Positions 56,085 to 64,000 of a DNA stretch of 64,000 nucleotides are shown here, in pieces (position 1 is the first letter of the stretch; every line of letters begins with the position of its first letter). The position numbers were made by a program, and so were the translations under genes. Origin of the DNA: Rhizobium sp. AC27/96. GTDB taxonomy: Bacteria > Pseudomonadota > Alphaproteobacteria > Rhizobiales > Rhizobiaceae. The stretch covers positions 682,001 to 746,000 of the forward strand of contig NZ_LXKN01000018.1 in the NCBI RefSeq assembly GCF_001692325.1, given 5' to 3'. A model generated the notes under the pieces. It saw only the letters and a list, made by a program, of their open reading frames with translations, was not told the origin of the DNA and did no database searches.

Positions 56085-57167
56085 ATGCCAGGTTGCACCC
56101 AGGATGAGGTTCTGATCACCGCTCTCGAATGCGCTGAACGCATTGGAATCACAATCCGGGCGCTGCGACTTTATGAGCAGCACGGATTGATTTCGCCGCG
56201 CCGTACCTCCAAGCAATGGCGGCTCTACGGTCGCAACGAAATGGCCCGCTTGAACGAAATTCTAGCGCTCAAGACCCTCGGGCTCAGTTTGCGCGATATC
56301 GCAAAGCTTCTTCGAAAACAGCCCACCGATCTGGTCCAGATGCTCGCTCTGCAGCGTGATGGGCTTGAAGACACGCGCAGACGCGCCGAACGAGGATTGC
56401 AGGTCATCGAGGCCTTGCAGTCCAAAGTTCGATCCGGAGCTGTAGCGTCGATCGATGACCTCACAACCCTAGCAAGGGAAACGAAGATGACCGAACCATC
56501 AAAAGATATACGCGCATGGCGTCAATATGAGCAGATGCGCCCGAGAACCGAAATAGCCGTCGATGCCGCCTTGCTTGCCGACTATGCAGGCGCCTATGCC
56601 ACCGAGGACGGCACGATTTCCGTTGTTTCCGACCGCGATGGCAAGCTCTTCTATAGGATTGTCGGGCAGGCGGACATCGAGATATTTCCCGAAAGCAGCA
56701 GGCGGTTCTTCATGAAAGCGTTGCCTGTGCAGATCTCCTTCGAGCGCGATGCGAATGGCCAGGTGACGAGCCTGGTCCATCACCAGAACGGCTGCGAGGA
56801 TCGCGCCGAAAAGATGGATTTGTCGCAGGCCTTGCGCGTAGAGCAAGAAGTGACAAAGCGCATGCAGGACCAGAAGCCGATGCCTGACGGCGATCGCATC
56901 CTGCGGCGCGTCATTGGGGAGCATCTGCGCGGCGAGCCCGACACCGGCTCCATGTCTCCGTCATTGGCAGCGCTTGTGGAGGAGCAAAAGGATATCATTC
57001 AGGACGAATTGGAAAAGGCCGGCGCGCTCACGCGCGTAGCGTTCAAGGGCGTATCACAAGGTCTCGACATCTATGAGGTCGAGTTTGAAAAGACCAAAAT
57101 GGAATGGGGAATCGCACTGACGTTTAGGGGGAAGATCAGCCACCTTTATCTGCGGCCGACCTTTTAG
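56085..57167 (+). CDS. MerR-family regulator fused to a DUF3471-like domain
   Basis: Protein of 360 aa, much longer than simple MerR proteins. Residues 9-78 are the winged helix (AERIGITIRALRLYEQHGLI), 79-120 a dimerisation coiled coil. Residues about 160-235 (LLADYAGAYATEDGTISVVS and following) resemble the DUF3471 beta domain found after beta-lactamase-type serine hydrolases. The last 80 residues are unassigned and end as a beta-rich segment. MerR regulators normally carry ligand-binding domains here, so the DUF3471-like part may be a sensor. It stands alone, convergent with the aminotransferase gene. Confidence 0.78.
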   Translation: MPGCTQDEVLITALECAERIGITIRALRLYEQHGLISPRRTSKQWRLYGRNEMARLNEILALKTLGLSLRDIAKLLRKQPTDLVQMLALQRDGLEDTRRRAERGLQVIEALQSKVRSGAVASIDDLTTLARETKMTEPSKDIRAWRQYEQMRPRTEIAVDAALLADYAGAYATEDGTISVVSDRDGKLFYRIVGQADIEIFPESSRRFFMKALPVQISFERDANGQVTSLVHHQNGCEDRAEKMDLSQALRVEQEVTKRMQDQKPMPDGDRILRRVIGEHLRGEPDTGSMSPSLAALVEEQKDIIQDELEKAGALTRVAFKGVSQGLDIYEVEFEKTKMEWGIALTFRGKISHLYLRPTF

Positions 57168-57201
57168 ACACAGGCATGAGCCAAGCTTTGCCAGACACAA
57201 C

Positions 57202-57228
57202 CTGGCCGGCACCTTTCGCGCCGGCCAG
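57202..57228. terminator. bidirectional terminator hairpin
   Basis: CTGGCCGGC (57202-57210) and GCCGGCCAG (57220-57228) form a 9-bp stem between the convergent MerR and aminotransferase genes. Confidence 0.6.
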
Positions 57229-57238
57229 ATCGCAAGTA

Positions 57239-58573
57239 TCAAGCGGCGCGTTTCAGGGCGTCGCCGAGCTTGGATACAATCGTCTCGATCTCGGCGCGTT
57301 CGATAATGAGCGGCGGCGACAGCGCGATGATATCGCCGGTTACGCGCACCAAGAGCCCCTTGTTGAAGCAATCGACGAAGATGTCATAGGCGCGCGTGCC
57401 AGGCGCGCCATCACGCGGAGTAAGCTCGATCGCGCCGACGAGGCCGAGATTGCGGATATCCACAACATGCGGCAGGCCCTTCAAGGAATGCAGCGCGTTC
57501 TGCCAGTCGCCCGCCAGTTCGCTGGCGCGGGTCAGCAGGCCTTCCTCCTCATAGATTTCCATCGTCGCAAGACCCGCGGCGCAAGCGACCGGATGGCCCG
57601 AATAGGTATAGCCATGGAAGAGCTCGATCTGGTTTTCCGGGCCGTTCATCAGGCCATCATAGACCTTACGGCTGGAGAAGACCGCACCCATCGGGATGGT
57701 GCCGTTGGTGATGCCCTTGGCGGTCGTGACGAGATCAGGGATGACGCCGAAATACTCGGTCGCGAACGGCGTGCCGAGACGGCCGAAGCCGGTGATCACC
57801 TCATCGAAGATCAGCAGGATGCCGTGTTTATCGGCGATCGCCCGCAGCCGATCAAGATAGCCCTTCGGCGGCAGAATGACGCCGGCGGAACCGGACATCG
57901 GCTCGACGATGACGGCAGCGATCGTCTCGGCACCATGCAGCGCAACCAGCCGCTCCAGATCTTCGGCAAGCTCGATGCCATGCGCCGGCAGTCCCTTGCT
58001 GAAAGCATTGCGTTCGACGTCGAGCGTGTGGCGCATGTGATCGGCCGGGATTTGTGGGAAGACGCGGCGATTGTTGACGAGGCCACCAACGGAAATGCCG
58101 CCGAAGCCGACGCCATGATAGCCCTTTTCACGGCCGATAATGCGGGTGCGGGTGCCCTGCCCGATGGCGCGTTGATAGGCGATGGCGATCTTGAGCGCGG
58201 TGTCGACGGATTCGGAACCAGACCCGGTGAAGAATACACGATCGAGCCCTGCCTCGGGGCCGCCCGGTGCGTGCGCTGCAAGCTTTGCGGCAAAATCGAA
58301 GGCGATCGGGTGCCCCATCTGGAAGGTCGGGGCGAAATCCATCGTCGCCAGCTGGCGCTCGACCGCCTGGGCGATCTTCTTGCGACCGTGGCCAGCATTC
58401 ACGCACCAGAGGCCGGCCGTGCCATCCAGCACCTTGTTGCCGTCGACATCGGTGTAATACATGCCATCGGCCGCAGCCAGCAGTCGCGGCGCCGCCTTGA
58501 ACTGGCGATTGGCCGTAAACGGCATCCAGAAATTGTCGAGAACCGGGGTATTGGGATGAGTGATCTTGTCCAT
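57239..58573 (-). CDS. class III PLP-dependent aminotransferase, beta-alanine/omega-amino acid:pyruvate type
   Basis: Aminotransferase of 444 aa that transfers an amino group from an omega-amino acid or amine to pyruvate. The PLP aspartate is in LLIFDEVITGFGRLG, the Schiff-base Lys in TTAKGITNGTIPMGAV, and GLWCVNAGHGRKKI near residue 60 is typical of the beta-alanine:pyruvate group. The ATG at 58573 is preceded by GGAGG; in-frame codons further upstream lack one. It is divergent from the PuuR-like regulator at 58714. Confidence 0.88.
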   Translation of the reverse strand: MDKITHPNTPVLDNFWMPFTANRQFKAAPRLLAAADGMYYTDVDGNKVLDGTAGLWCVNAGHGRKKIAQAVERQLATMDFAPTFQMGHPIAFDFAAKLAAHAPGGPEAGLDRVFFTGSGSESVDTALKIAIAYQRAIGQGTRTRIIGREKGYHGVGFGGISVGGLVNNRRVFPQIPADHMRHTLDVERNAFSKGLPAHGIELAEDLERLVALHGAETIAAVIVEPMSGSAGVILPPKGYLDRLRAIADKHGILLIFDEVITGFGRLGTPFATEYFGVIPDLVTTAKGITNGTIPMGAVFSSRKVYDGLMNGPENQIELFHGYTYSGHPVACAAGLATMEIYEEEGLLTRASELAGDWQNALHSLKGLPHVVDIRNLGLVGAIELTPRDGAPGTRAYDIFVDCFNKGLLVRVTGDIIALSPPLIIERAEIETIVSKLGDALKRAA

Positions 58574-58608
58574 GGTTGCCTCCATTACGCTGCCATTGAC
58601 ATCAGTGA

Positions 58609-58697
58609 TTTTCGTCTGTCGAACAAGTCCTTTTCTATGTGAATTTAACGCATTGATATTATTGGATTGCGGTGTAAAGTTTTCGATATTTCGAACA
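58609..58697. promoter_or_regulatory. paired motifs in the aminotransferase/PuuR-like divergent promoter
   Basis: Two similar sequences, 58609-58625 and 58680-58697, share TTTTCG at one end and CGAACA at the other. Their GAACA ends resemble what I recall of the E. coli PuuR site. Both lie in the 140-bp divergent region, one near each gene. Confidence 0.4.
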
Positions 58698-58713
58698 CCT
58701 GAAACCCGAGGCC

Positions 58714-59265
58714 ATGATGTCCGTCGATATCGGCAATCGCCTGCGTCACCTTCGCCTGGCGCACAACCTTTCCCAGCGCGAGCTTGCCAAGCGCGCGGGG
58801 GTGACCAATTCGACGATTTCGTTGATCGAGTCCAACTCATCCAACCCCTCGGTCGGGGCGCTGAAGCGCATTCTCGACGGCATTCCTATCGGCCTTGCCG
58901 AGTTCTTTGCGTTTGAGCCGGACACGCCGAAGAAAGCCTTCTACGCCGCCGAGGAACTGGTGGAGATCGGCAAGGGTCCGATTTCCTATCGCCAGATCGG
59001 CGAGAACCTCTTCGGCCGCAGCCTGCAGATCCTGAAGGAGTGCTACCAGCCGGGGGCCGATACCGGCAAAGTGCCGCTAGTACATGAGGGCGAAGAAGGC
59101 GGCATCGTTCTGTCAGGCCGCCTCGAAGTGACCGTCGATGATGAACGGCGCATCCTCGGGCCGGGCGACGCCTATTATTTCGAAAGTCGCCGGCCTCACC
59201 GCTTTCGCTGCGTTGGGCCGGTGCCATGTGAGGTCATCAGCGCCTGCACGCCGCCCAGCTTCTGA
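58714..59265 (+). CDS. XRE-family regulator with cupin domain, PuuR-like
   Basis: Regulator of 183 aa: helix-turn-helix at about 7-62 (LRHLRLAHNLSQRELAKRAG) and a C-terminal cupin barrel (about 110-180, HEGEEGGIVLSGRLEVTV then YYFESRRPHRF). The architecture and length match PuuR, which represses putrescine use genes. It is divergent from the omega-aminotransferase and probably represses it. Confidence 0.88.
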   Translation: MMSVDIGNRLRHLRLAHNLSQRELAKRAGVTNSTISLIESNSSNPSVGALKRILDGIPIGLAEFFAFEPDTPKKAFYAAEELVEIGKGPISYRQIGENLFGRSLQILKECYQPGADTGKVPLVHEGEEGGIVLSGRLEVTVDDERRILGPGDAYYFESRRPHRFRCVGPVPCEVISACTPPSF

Positions 59266-59296
59266 TGAGCGGCGTGCGAGACGCTGACGATCGCCG

Positions 59297-61153
59297 TCAG
59301 CCGAAGGTAAAGGCGTAGGCCTGAGCGCCGGGATCGAGGAACTTGATCTCGAACGTATGATCCGCGACAGCACCGCTGGTCCGGACTAGCTGGTAAAGCC
59401 TCTGTCCCGTCACCACCCCATTGCCATTCGCATCCGTGTCGACGCCGTGATTATCCCCGGGCGGCTTGCCGTCGATGGTAATCTGGAAGCGGATGGGCTT
59501 TCCATCGGCCGCCGGTCCAAGCACCAGATGCAGGTCGCGGGCGTGGAAATGATAATACAGGCTGGTATCCGCGCCGTTTGAAGTTGCCTGCTGTCCGCCA
59601 ACTGTCCAGTTGCCGGCAAGACCCCACTCGTTGAGTTTCGGCGTTGCCGTAACATAATCATGAGCGGCATCATTCACAGTGCCGGCATCATCAACGAAGT
59701 TCTGCGACCGCAGATAGCCGACATAGGTTTCCGGCGATTGGACATCGGCCTCGTTCGAAGCGGCGGCCTCGGCACCCGTTGCCTTTACGGCGACGATATC
59801 GCTGGAAACATTTGTCTTTCCGGCCTCGGCGAGCAGTTGCTGGATGACGCGTTCGGACTGATCGTAATCACCTTCGCCAAAGTGGTGGTGACGCACCTGA
59901 CCCTTGGCATCGATGAAGTAATGGGCCGGCCAGTACTCATTGTCGAAGGCACGCCAGATCGCATAGTTGTTGTCGATGGCAACCGGATAGGTGATGCCGA
60001 TATCCGCAATGGCCTTCTTGACGTTGTCGACATTCTTCTCGAAGGCGAATTCCGGTGCGTGTACGCCGATGACGACGAGGCCCTGGTCCTTATATTTCTG
60101 CGCCCAGGCTTCGACGTAAGGGATAGCACGCAGGCAGTTAATGCAGGAATAGGTCCAGAAGTCGACCAGAACGACCTTACCCTTCAACCCGGCTGCGGTC
60201 AGCGGCTCGGAGTTGAGCCATTGCACGGCGCCATCGAGCGACGGAGCGGCACGTTCGACAGGCAATTGCTCCACGGCAGGCTTCGCCGTCATCGCCATTG
60301 CCATGGAGCCTCCTGCCCCGGCTCCGGCATCGGGCTTGGCGCTCATCATCATGGCATTGGTGGCGCTCATCATCGCGCCGCCATCGCTCTTCATGACTAC
60401 GGATGAAGGCTTGTCTTGATTCAGCGGATGGAAGCGATCAACCAGGCCCTGCTCCAGCGAAGCGGTGCTGGCGAGTGAGGCCTGCGTCAAAAGACCCGTA
60501 TCGAGACCCATAGCAATCGCAACGACGGCGAACAGCACGGCGACACCAACGCCACGGCGCAGCCACTCGCCAACGCCGAGCGAGCGCTTCATGGCCTGAT
60601 AGACGCGGCCGCCGATGATGAGCGCAAGCGCAAGCGAGGTAGCAGCACCCAGCGCATAAGCCAGCAGCAGCAAGGTCGTGCCGACGCTTGCTCCCTGCAA
60701 GGCGGCACCCGTCAGGATAAGGCCGAGCACCGGACCCGCACACGGCGCCCATAGCAGCCCTGTGGCAACACCGAGCAGCAGCGAGGCTGCGATCGCCGAG
60801 CCACCGCTGCGGCTCGAACGATCCGCCGACTGCGACAGGCGTGCGCCGAGAGATACCAGCGGCCGTGTCAGATAATCCGAAAGCGATGGAAACAGAAGGA
60901 TGACGCCAAAGATCGCCAGCAATACCAGCGCCGCATAACGCCCATATTCATTGGCTTCGACCGCCCAGCCACCGCCGAGCGCAGCCAGTGTTGCGACGGC
61001 GGCGAAGGTCGCCGCCATGCCGATCAGCATCGGCAGCGTGCTACGCAGAAAGGGCTGGCCGGCCCGCGCAAACACGAACGGTAGGACCGGCAGGATGCAG
61101 GGGCTGACAATGGTCAGAACGCCGCCGAGATAGGCTAGGATAAACAGGATCAT
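59297..61153 (-). CDS. dipZ: DipZ-type fusion of CcdA-like membrane protein and thioredoxin
   Basis: Protein of 618 aa. The N-terminal half (1-240) is a CcdA/DsbD-like membrane domain with conserved cysteines in IVSPCILPVLPF and WAPCAGPVLG. A linker rich in Met, Ala and Ser (about 255-295) leads to a TlpA-like thioredoxin domain with FWTYSCINCLRAIPYVEAW (CxxC) and a C-terminal beta domain. It carries reducing power from the cytoplasm to the periplasm. The MsrB gene lies 17 bp upstream in the same direction and is a natural client. Confidence 0.9.
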   Translation of the reverse strand: MILFILAYLGGVLTIVSPCILPVLPFVFARAGQPFLRSTLPMLIGMAATFAAVATLAALGGGWAVEANEYGRYAALVLLAIFGVILLFPSLSDYLTRPLVSLGARLSQSADRSSRSGGSAIAASLLLGVATGLLWAPCAGPVLGLILTGAALQGASVGTTLLLLAYALGAATSLALALIIGGRVYQAMKRSLGVGEWLRRGVGVAVLFAVVAIAMGLDTGLLTQASLASTASLEQGLVDRFHPLNQDKPSSVVMKSDGGAMMSATNAMMMSAKPDAGAGAGGSMAMAMTAKPAVEQLPVERAAPSLDGAVQWLNSEPLTAAGLKGKVVLVDFWTYSCINCLRAIPYVEAWAQKYKDQGLVVIGVHAPEFAFEKNVDNVKKAIADIGITYPVAIDNNYAIWRAFDNEYWPAHYFIDAKGQVRHHHFGEGDYDQSERVIQQLLAEAGKTNVSSDIVAVKATGAEAAASNEADVQSPETYVGYLRSQNFVDDAGTVNDAAHDYVTATPKLNEWGLAGNWTVGGQQATSNGADTSLYYHFHARDLHLVLGPAADGKPIRFQITIDGKPPGDNHGVDTDANGNGVVTGQRLYQLVRTSGAVADHTFEIKFLDPGAQAYAFTFG

Positions 61154-61170
61154 TGGTCAGTCTCTGATCT

Positions 61171-61659
61171 TCAGGCCGAAGCCGGATGGAATTTCATGGC
61201 AACACCATTCATGCAGTAGCGCAGGCCGGTCGGTTTCGGCCCGTCGTCAAAGACATGGCCGAGATGGCTACCGCAACGACTGCAATGCACCTCGGTGCGC
61301 ACCATGCCGAAGGACGTGTCGCGCGACGATTCCAGAGCACCATCGATCGGCGCCCAGAAGCTCGGCCAACCCGTGCCGCTTTCGAATTTCGTGTTTGACG
61401 AGAACGCGTCCTGCTCGCAGCCAAGACAGGCAAAATTGCCCTTCCTATGCTCGTTCAGCAGTTCGCTGGTGTACGGAAGTTCGGTCCCTTCCTCCCTAAG
61501 CACGGCATATTGGTCTGATGTCAGCATCTTGTGCCACTCCGCATCGCTATGGGTAACAGCGAAACTCGTGGCAGCCTTAGCTGCCGTGCCGCCAATACCC
61601 AATCGCCAACCAACGGCACCAAGAGCAACGGTTAGAAGTAACAATCGTCTGTTCAGCAT
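61171..61659 (-). CDS. msrB: exported peptide-methionine (R)-S-oxide reductase
   Basis: MsrB of 162 aa. N-terminal leader LNRRLLLLTVALGAVGWRLG has a twin-arginine-like start and a cleavage near AKAA, so it should be exported. Zinc CxxC pairs are FACLGCEQ and HCSRCGSHLGH; the catalytic Cys is in RYCMNGVAMKF. The ATG at 61659 follows GGGAGAAGAG. It repairs oxidised methionine in the periplasm using electrons probably supplied by the adjacent DipZ. Confidence 0.9.
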   Translation of the reverse strand: MLNRRLLLLTVALGAVGWRLGIGGTAAKAATSFAVTHSDAEWHKMLTSDQYAVLREEGTELPYTSELLNEHRKGNFACLGCEQDAFSSNTKFESGTGWPSFWAPIDGALESSRDTSFGMVRTEVHCSRCGSHLGHVFDDGPKPTGLRYCMNGVAMKFHPASA

Positions 61660-61812
61660 CGCACTCTTCTCCCTGGGCGGATAGGCCGCCAACGCGCAGA
61701 ACGTCCAGCCGCTGTTCTTCGGCACCGCATACGTCCTGTCGTTATGAACTACGAGATACAACGCTATCTTGTTACACACATGCCAGTGAAAACACCGAAA
61801 CGTGATCAGCCG

Positions 61813-63051
61813 CTATTCCGCCACAGCCAGCGGCTGTGCAATCGCGGCTGCAAAACTGGCCAGACTTGCGGATCGCAGCGGCAGATAAGGTTTCTCATTT
61901 TCGCGGCAAAGACGCTTGACCATGTCGGCGGCCGAATGGCTGATGCAGTCGACCGGGAAAATCGCCCATGAGACCCGACCGACCATCGCCGGCAGCAGCG
62001 AGAGATTGTCCTCAACGCCACCATCGTGGAGCACAAGATCGATATTCCGGCTCTCGGCCAGTTTTCGCAGCCGGTAGAATAGGTTGGGACGACCGCCGAC
62101 ATAAAGAAGCGTTTGAGGCCCGCTCGAATGGATAGCGCCGGGCGTATCGGGCGCGGTCACGACAGATTCGAGTATATCCAGCTCACGCTGCAAAGCTTTG
62201 TTCTCCCCGGCAAGCGCACCCGCGCGCCGCTCAGCCTCGGCAAGCTGTGCTTCCAGCGCGATAAGGCGTCCGTCATATTCATCGGCGCGCTGATCGGCTG
62301 CCTGCAACCTTTGCAGCAATCTTGTTTCCTGCTGCTGATCCGCACCCATCGGTGCGGGCTCGCCGGCGACCGCCTGTTTCTTCAACAGACTTACTTCCAG
62401 CTCCTCGACGCGCTTCTGCAAAAGCGCATGATCCTTGGCCGCCGCCTGAAGCCGCGTCTCCTGGCGAGCGATCTTTTCATCCCTGGCTTCGATATCCAGC
62501 TGCAATTTGCGAAGGCGCGCCAGATCGAGCCGGCTGGAGCTGCCGACCAGATGCGAGAGCATATGCACCTCGCCGAAGACCTCATTGACAAGCGCGCGTT
62601 CGCTCGCCGGATGGCTCAGAACCGCCCAATAGGCCCCCGATATGTCCCCTTCATCAACTGCCTTGTTCCATTGCGCCTTGATTTCGGACGGAGTCGAAAG
62701 TTTCGAAAACTGCTTGAGAATGCGCTCATGGCGGCGATCAAGCGCCTTGTTCAGCAGCTTGCCGCTGATATCGCGCTGGCCGGCGGCCCTGACACCGCGG
62801 CTGTGCAGGGCATGATCTGTCGCGACCTTGGCATCGATATCTCCGACCTTGGCAAGGACTTGCCGCAGCTCTGAGGTCGTCAGACAGGTCCCAACGATCG
62901 AGCAATGGAACATCGGGGCCAGATCCCAGGTCTTCAGTCGCTGGCTCTTTGCCGCCACAGCCTGATCCGATGCCGGTTGCTGGTCCAGTCGCTTGGCAGC
63001 ATGCGGAAGTGCGAGTGGAAGCGGCTGTTTATGGTTGAGCAGAACTGACAT
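61813..63051 (-). CDS. DUF2325 domain protein with coiled coil
   Basis: Protein of 412 aa (420 if it begins at the GTG at 63075). A helical N-terminal region includes Cys-containing MFHCSIVGTCLTTSEL; residues about 185-295 form a long coiled coil (ARLRKLQLDIEARDEKIARQ onward); the C-terminal DUF2325 domain begins LLYVGGRPNLFYRLRKLAES and contains FPVDCISHSAADMVKR. Function unknown. A near-perfect 34-bp inverted repeat lies directly before the start, which favours ATG 63051. Confidence 0.78.
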   Translation of the reverse strand: MSVLLNHKQPLPLALPHAAKRLDQQPASDQAVAAKSQRLKTWDLAPMFHCSIVGTCLTTSELRQVLAKVGDIDAKVATDHALHSRGVRAAGQRDISGKLLNKALDRRHERILKQFSKLSTPSEIKAQWNKAVDEGDISGAYWAVLSHPASERALVNEVFGEVHMLSHLVGSSSRLDLARLRKLQLDIEARDEKIARQETRLQAAAKDHALLQKRVEELEVSLLKKQAVAGEPAPMGADQQQETRLLQRLQAADQRADEYDGRLIALEAQLAEAERRAGALAGENKALQRELDILESVVTAPDTPGAIHSSGPQTLLYVGGRPNLFYRLRKLAESRNIDLVLHDGGVEDNLSLLPAMVGRVSWAIFPVDCISHSAADMVKRLCRENEKPYLPLRSASLASFAAAIAQPLAVAE

Positions 63052-63057
63052 ATCCGC

Positions 63058-63091
63058 ACTAGCGTTATATTTCACTGAATATCACGCTAGT
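63058..63091. promoter_or_regulatory. 34-bp inverted repeat before the DUF2325 gene
   Basis: The arms ACTAGCGTTATATT (63058-63071) and AATATCACGCTAGT (63078-63091) match at 13 of 14 positions around a 6-nt centre. It lies 7 bp upstream of the ATG at 63051 on the minus strand and could be an operator or a 5' leader hairpin. Confidence 0.6.
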
Positions 63092-63121
63092 GCGTCTTCC
63101 CCTATCAGGCAAGCCCGCTTG

Positions 63122-63766
63122 TCAGGGCCAGAGCTGCTCCTTGATCCAGCCGGCCTTTTCGCGCTTATAGCGCAAACGATGATGGCGACGTTCGCTGTCG
63201 CCTTGCCAAAACTCGACGTCATGCGGCATGACGATGAAGAGCGCCCAGCTCGGTGAAACAAGGTCGGGCTCTTGCTGCAATCGGCGAGACTGGAGGGCGA
63301 GCGCATCGTGCAATTCTTGTCGGGATCCCATGACCTCGCTCTGCCTGCCGACCATGGCGACGGCTTTGGCGCCTGGCGCACGCGCGCGAAAGTCGGCGTC
63401 GCACTCGTGGACCTCGGCTTGCAGAGCCATCCCGCGCAGACGAACCTGCCGCCCGAGCGCCGGCCAATAAAAGGTCAAGGCGACTGTGGGGTTCTGGGCG
63501 ATCTGCCGCCCTTTCGGCCCGTTGCCCGTCGTTGCGAAATGCCAACCTCGGTGGTCAAGATTCTTCAGAATGAGCACACGCGCATCAGGTACGCCACTTT
63601 CATCGACGGTGGAAAGCACCATCGCATGCGGTTCCTTGATGCCGGCCGCGATCGCATCACGAAGCCAATCGGAGAACAGCTCGCGCGGCTCGTCAGGGGT
63701 AAGATCGACATCGAAGGCGGGAAACGGTCCCGCCAATGATGTCAGCAAGCGCAATTCATTCTTCAT
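63122..63766 (-). CDS. pdxH: pyridoxamine 5'-phosphate oxidase family protein (PdxH-like)
   Basis: FMN-dependent oxidase of 214 aa that makes pyridoxal 5'-phosphate, or a close paralogue. The FMN-binding region is SGVPDARVLILKNLDHRG and GNGPKGRQIAQNPTVALTFY; the C-terminal dimerisation segment is RRHHRLRYKREKAGWIKEQ ending LWP, as in PdxH. The ATG at 63766 has GAGG upstream. It begins eight bases after the methyltransferase stop in the same direction. A second PdxH elsewhere cannot be excluded. Confidence 0.82.
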   Translation of the reverse strand: MKNELRLLTSLAGPFPAFDVDLTPDEPRELFSDWLRDAIAAGIKEPHAMVLSTVDESGVPDARVLILKNLDHRGWHFATTGNGPKGRQIAQNPTVALTFYWPALGRQVRLRGMALQAEVHECDADFRARAPGAKAVAMVGRQSEVMGSRQELHDALALQSRRLQQEPDLVSPSWALFIVMPHDVEFWQGDSERRHHRLRYKREKAGWIKEQLWP

Positions 63767-63774
63767 CGCGCACC

Positions 63775-64000
63775 TCATGGTCTTGCGATAATGAGCCGCA
63801 GCGACCCTTCGAAGAAGGGCTGCGTGCGAAGCTCACCATAGCGGCGATCCCAGCTTCCATCCGCCAGATCGCGGCCTAACTCCGCAACGAAACGCTCGCC
63901 GACCGAAGGATCGACAAAACTCCAAGCCGAATTGGCCAGCCGCGCGCCGGGATCGAGCATCCGTTCGGGCCGACCGTAATAGGCCTCGCCAAAACCATCG
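63775..64000 (-). CDS. methyltransferase, C-terminal part (cut by window edge)
   Basis: The last 74 residues of a protein that continues beyond the window. The segment FGEAYYGRPERMLDPGARLA followed by SAWSFV and the end ELRTQPFFEGSLRLIIARP resembles the C-terminus of class I SAM-dependent methyltransferases, where the last strand often reads RLIIARP. The SAM-binding motifs are outside the window, so the family call is tentative. Confidence 0.6.
   Translation of the reverse strand, partial: DGFGEAYYGRPERMLDPGARLANSAWSFVDPSVGERFVAELGRDLADGSWDRRYGELRTQPFFEGSLRLIIARP

Noticed and set aside
57176-58642. Long open frame on the plus strand (488 codons)
   Set aside because: Antisense shadow of the class III aminotransferase, which carries the full PLP motifs on the minus strand.

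Overview
The window looks like chromosome or chromid sequence from a Rhizobium-type alphaproteobacterium. The evidence is high GC coding sequence, a MucR/Ros-type regulator, a double palindrome like the rhizobial intergenic mosaic elements, and a dense mix of solute-binding-protein ABC transporters with catabolic genes and local regulators. There is no insertion sequence, phage gene, CRISPR array, tRNA or rRNA that I can support. Almost all genes are intact. Only the first (aldehyde dehydrogenase) and last (methyltransferase) are cut by the window edges.

Positions 1-8533 (+ strand) hold the lower homoprotocatechuate (4-hydroxyphenylacetate) meta-cleavage pathway: hpaE (partial), hpaD, a succinate-semialdehyde dehydrogenase, hpaG, hpaH and hpaI. 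A trio of SDR, MoaF-like and SnoaL-like genes follows. Positions 8575-18070 (- strand) read as one nine-gene operon: aldehyde dehydrogenase, GMC alcohol dehydrogenase, branched-chain-type ABC transporter (binding protein, two permeases, two ATPases), SDR, and a FeaR-like AraC regulator. A second AraC regulator and an HpaR-like MarR regulator lie just upstream. Together these could import an aromatic alcohol or amine, oxidise it to an arylacetate, and feed it to the Hpa enzymes. The upper-pathway monooxygenase (HpaBC) and the HpaF isomerase are not in view.

Positions 19912-28082 are mixed: a PadR/DUF1700/GIN-domain module, an exported hydrolase, a Nudix hydrolase, GtrA, the MucR-like regulator, and two GntR/MFS arrangements. 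Positions 28311-36469 carry a GntR repressor divergent from a peptide-type ABC operon that ends in an M14 carboxypeptidase. That operon has an unannotated short ORF at its head, translationally coupled to the ATPase gene. Positions 36453-46000 hold LysR/MFS, GH5/GT2, SDR/GlxA-type regulator, a secreted family I pyrophosphatase, and a protein with a histone H1-like tail.

Positions 45985-55943 contain a glutathione-independent formaldehyde dehydrogenase preceded by a clear cobalamin riboswitch. Next comes a divergent sugar locus: a CUT1 ABC transporter on one side, and Gfo/Idh oxidoreductase, GntR-UTRA, SIS and BadF-type kinase on the other, which looks like amino-sugar use. Positions 56085-64000 hold a MerR regulator fused to a DUF3471-like domain, a class III aminotransferase divergent from a PuuR-like regulator, a DipZ/MsrB periplasmic repair pair, a DUF2325 protein, a PdxH-family oxidase and a methyltransferase end.

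The observations most worth following are the B12 riboswitch in front of fdhA, the aromatic import/oxidation operon beside the hpa genes, the MoaF/SnoaL trio, the secreted pyrophosphatase, the MerR-DUF3471 fusion, and several sharp palindromes placed exactly where local repressors would act.
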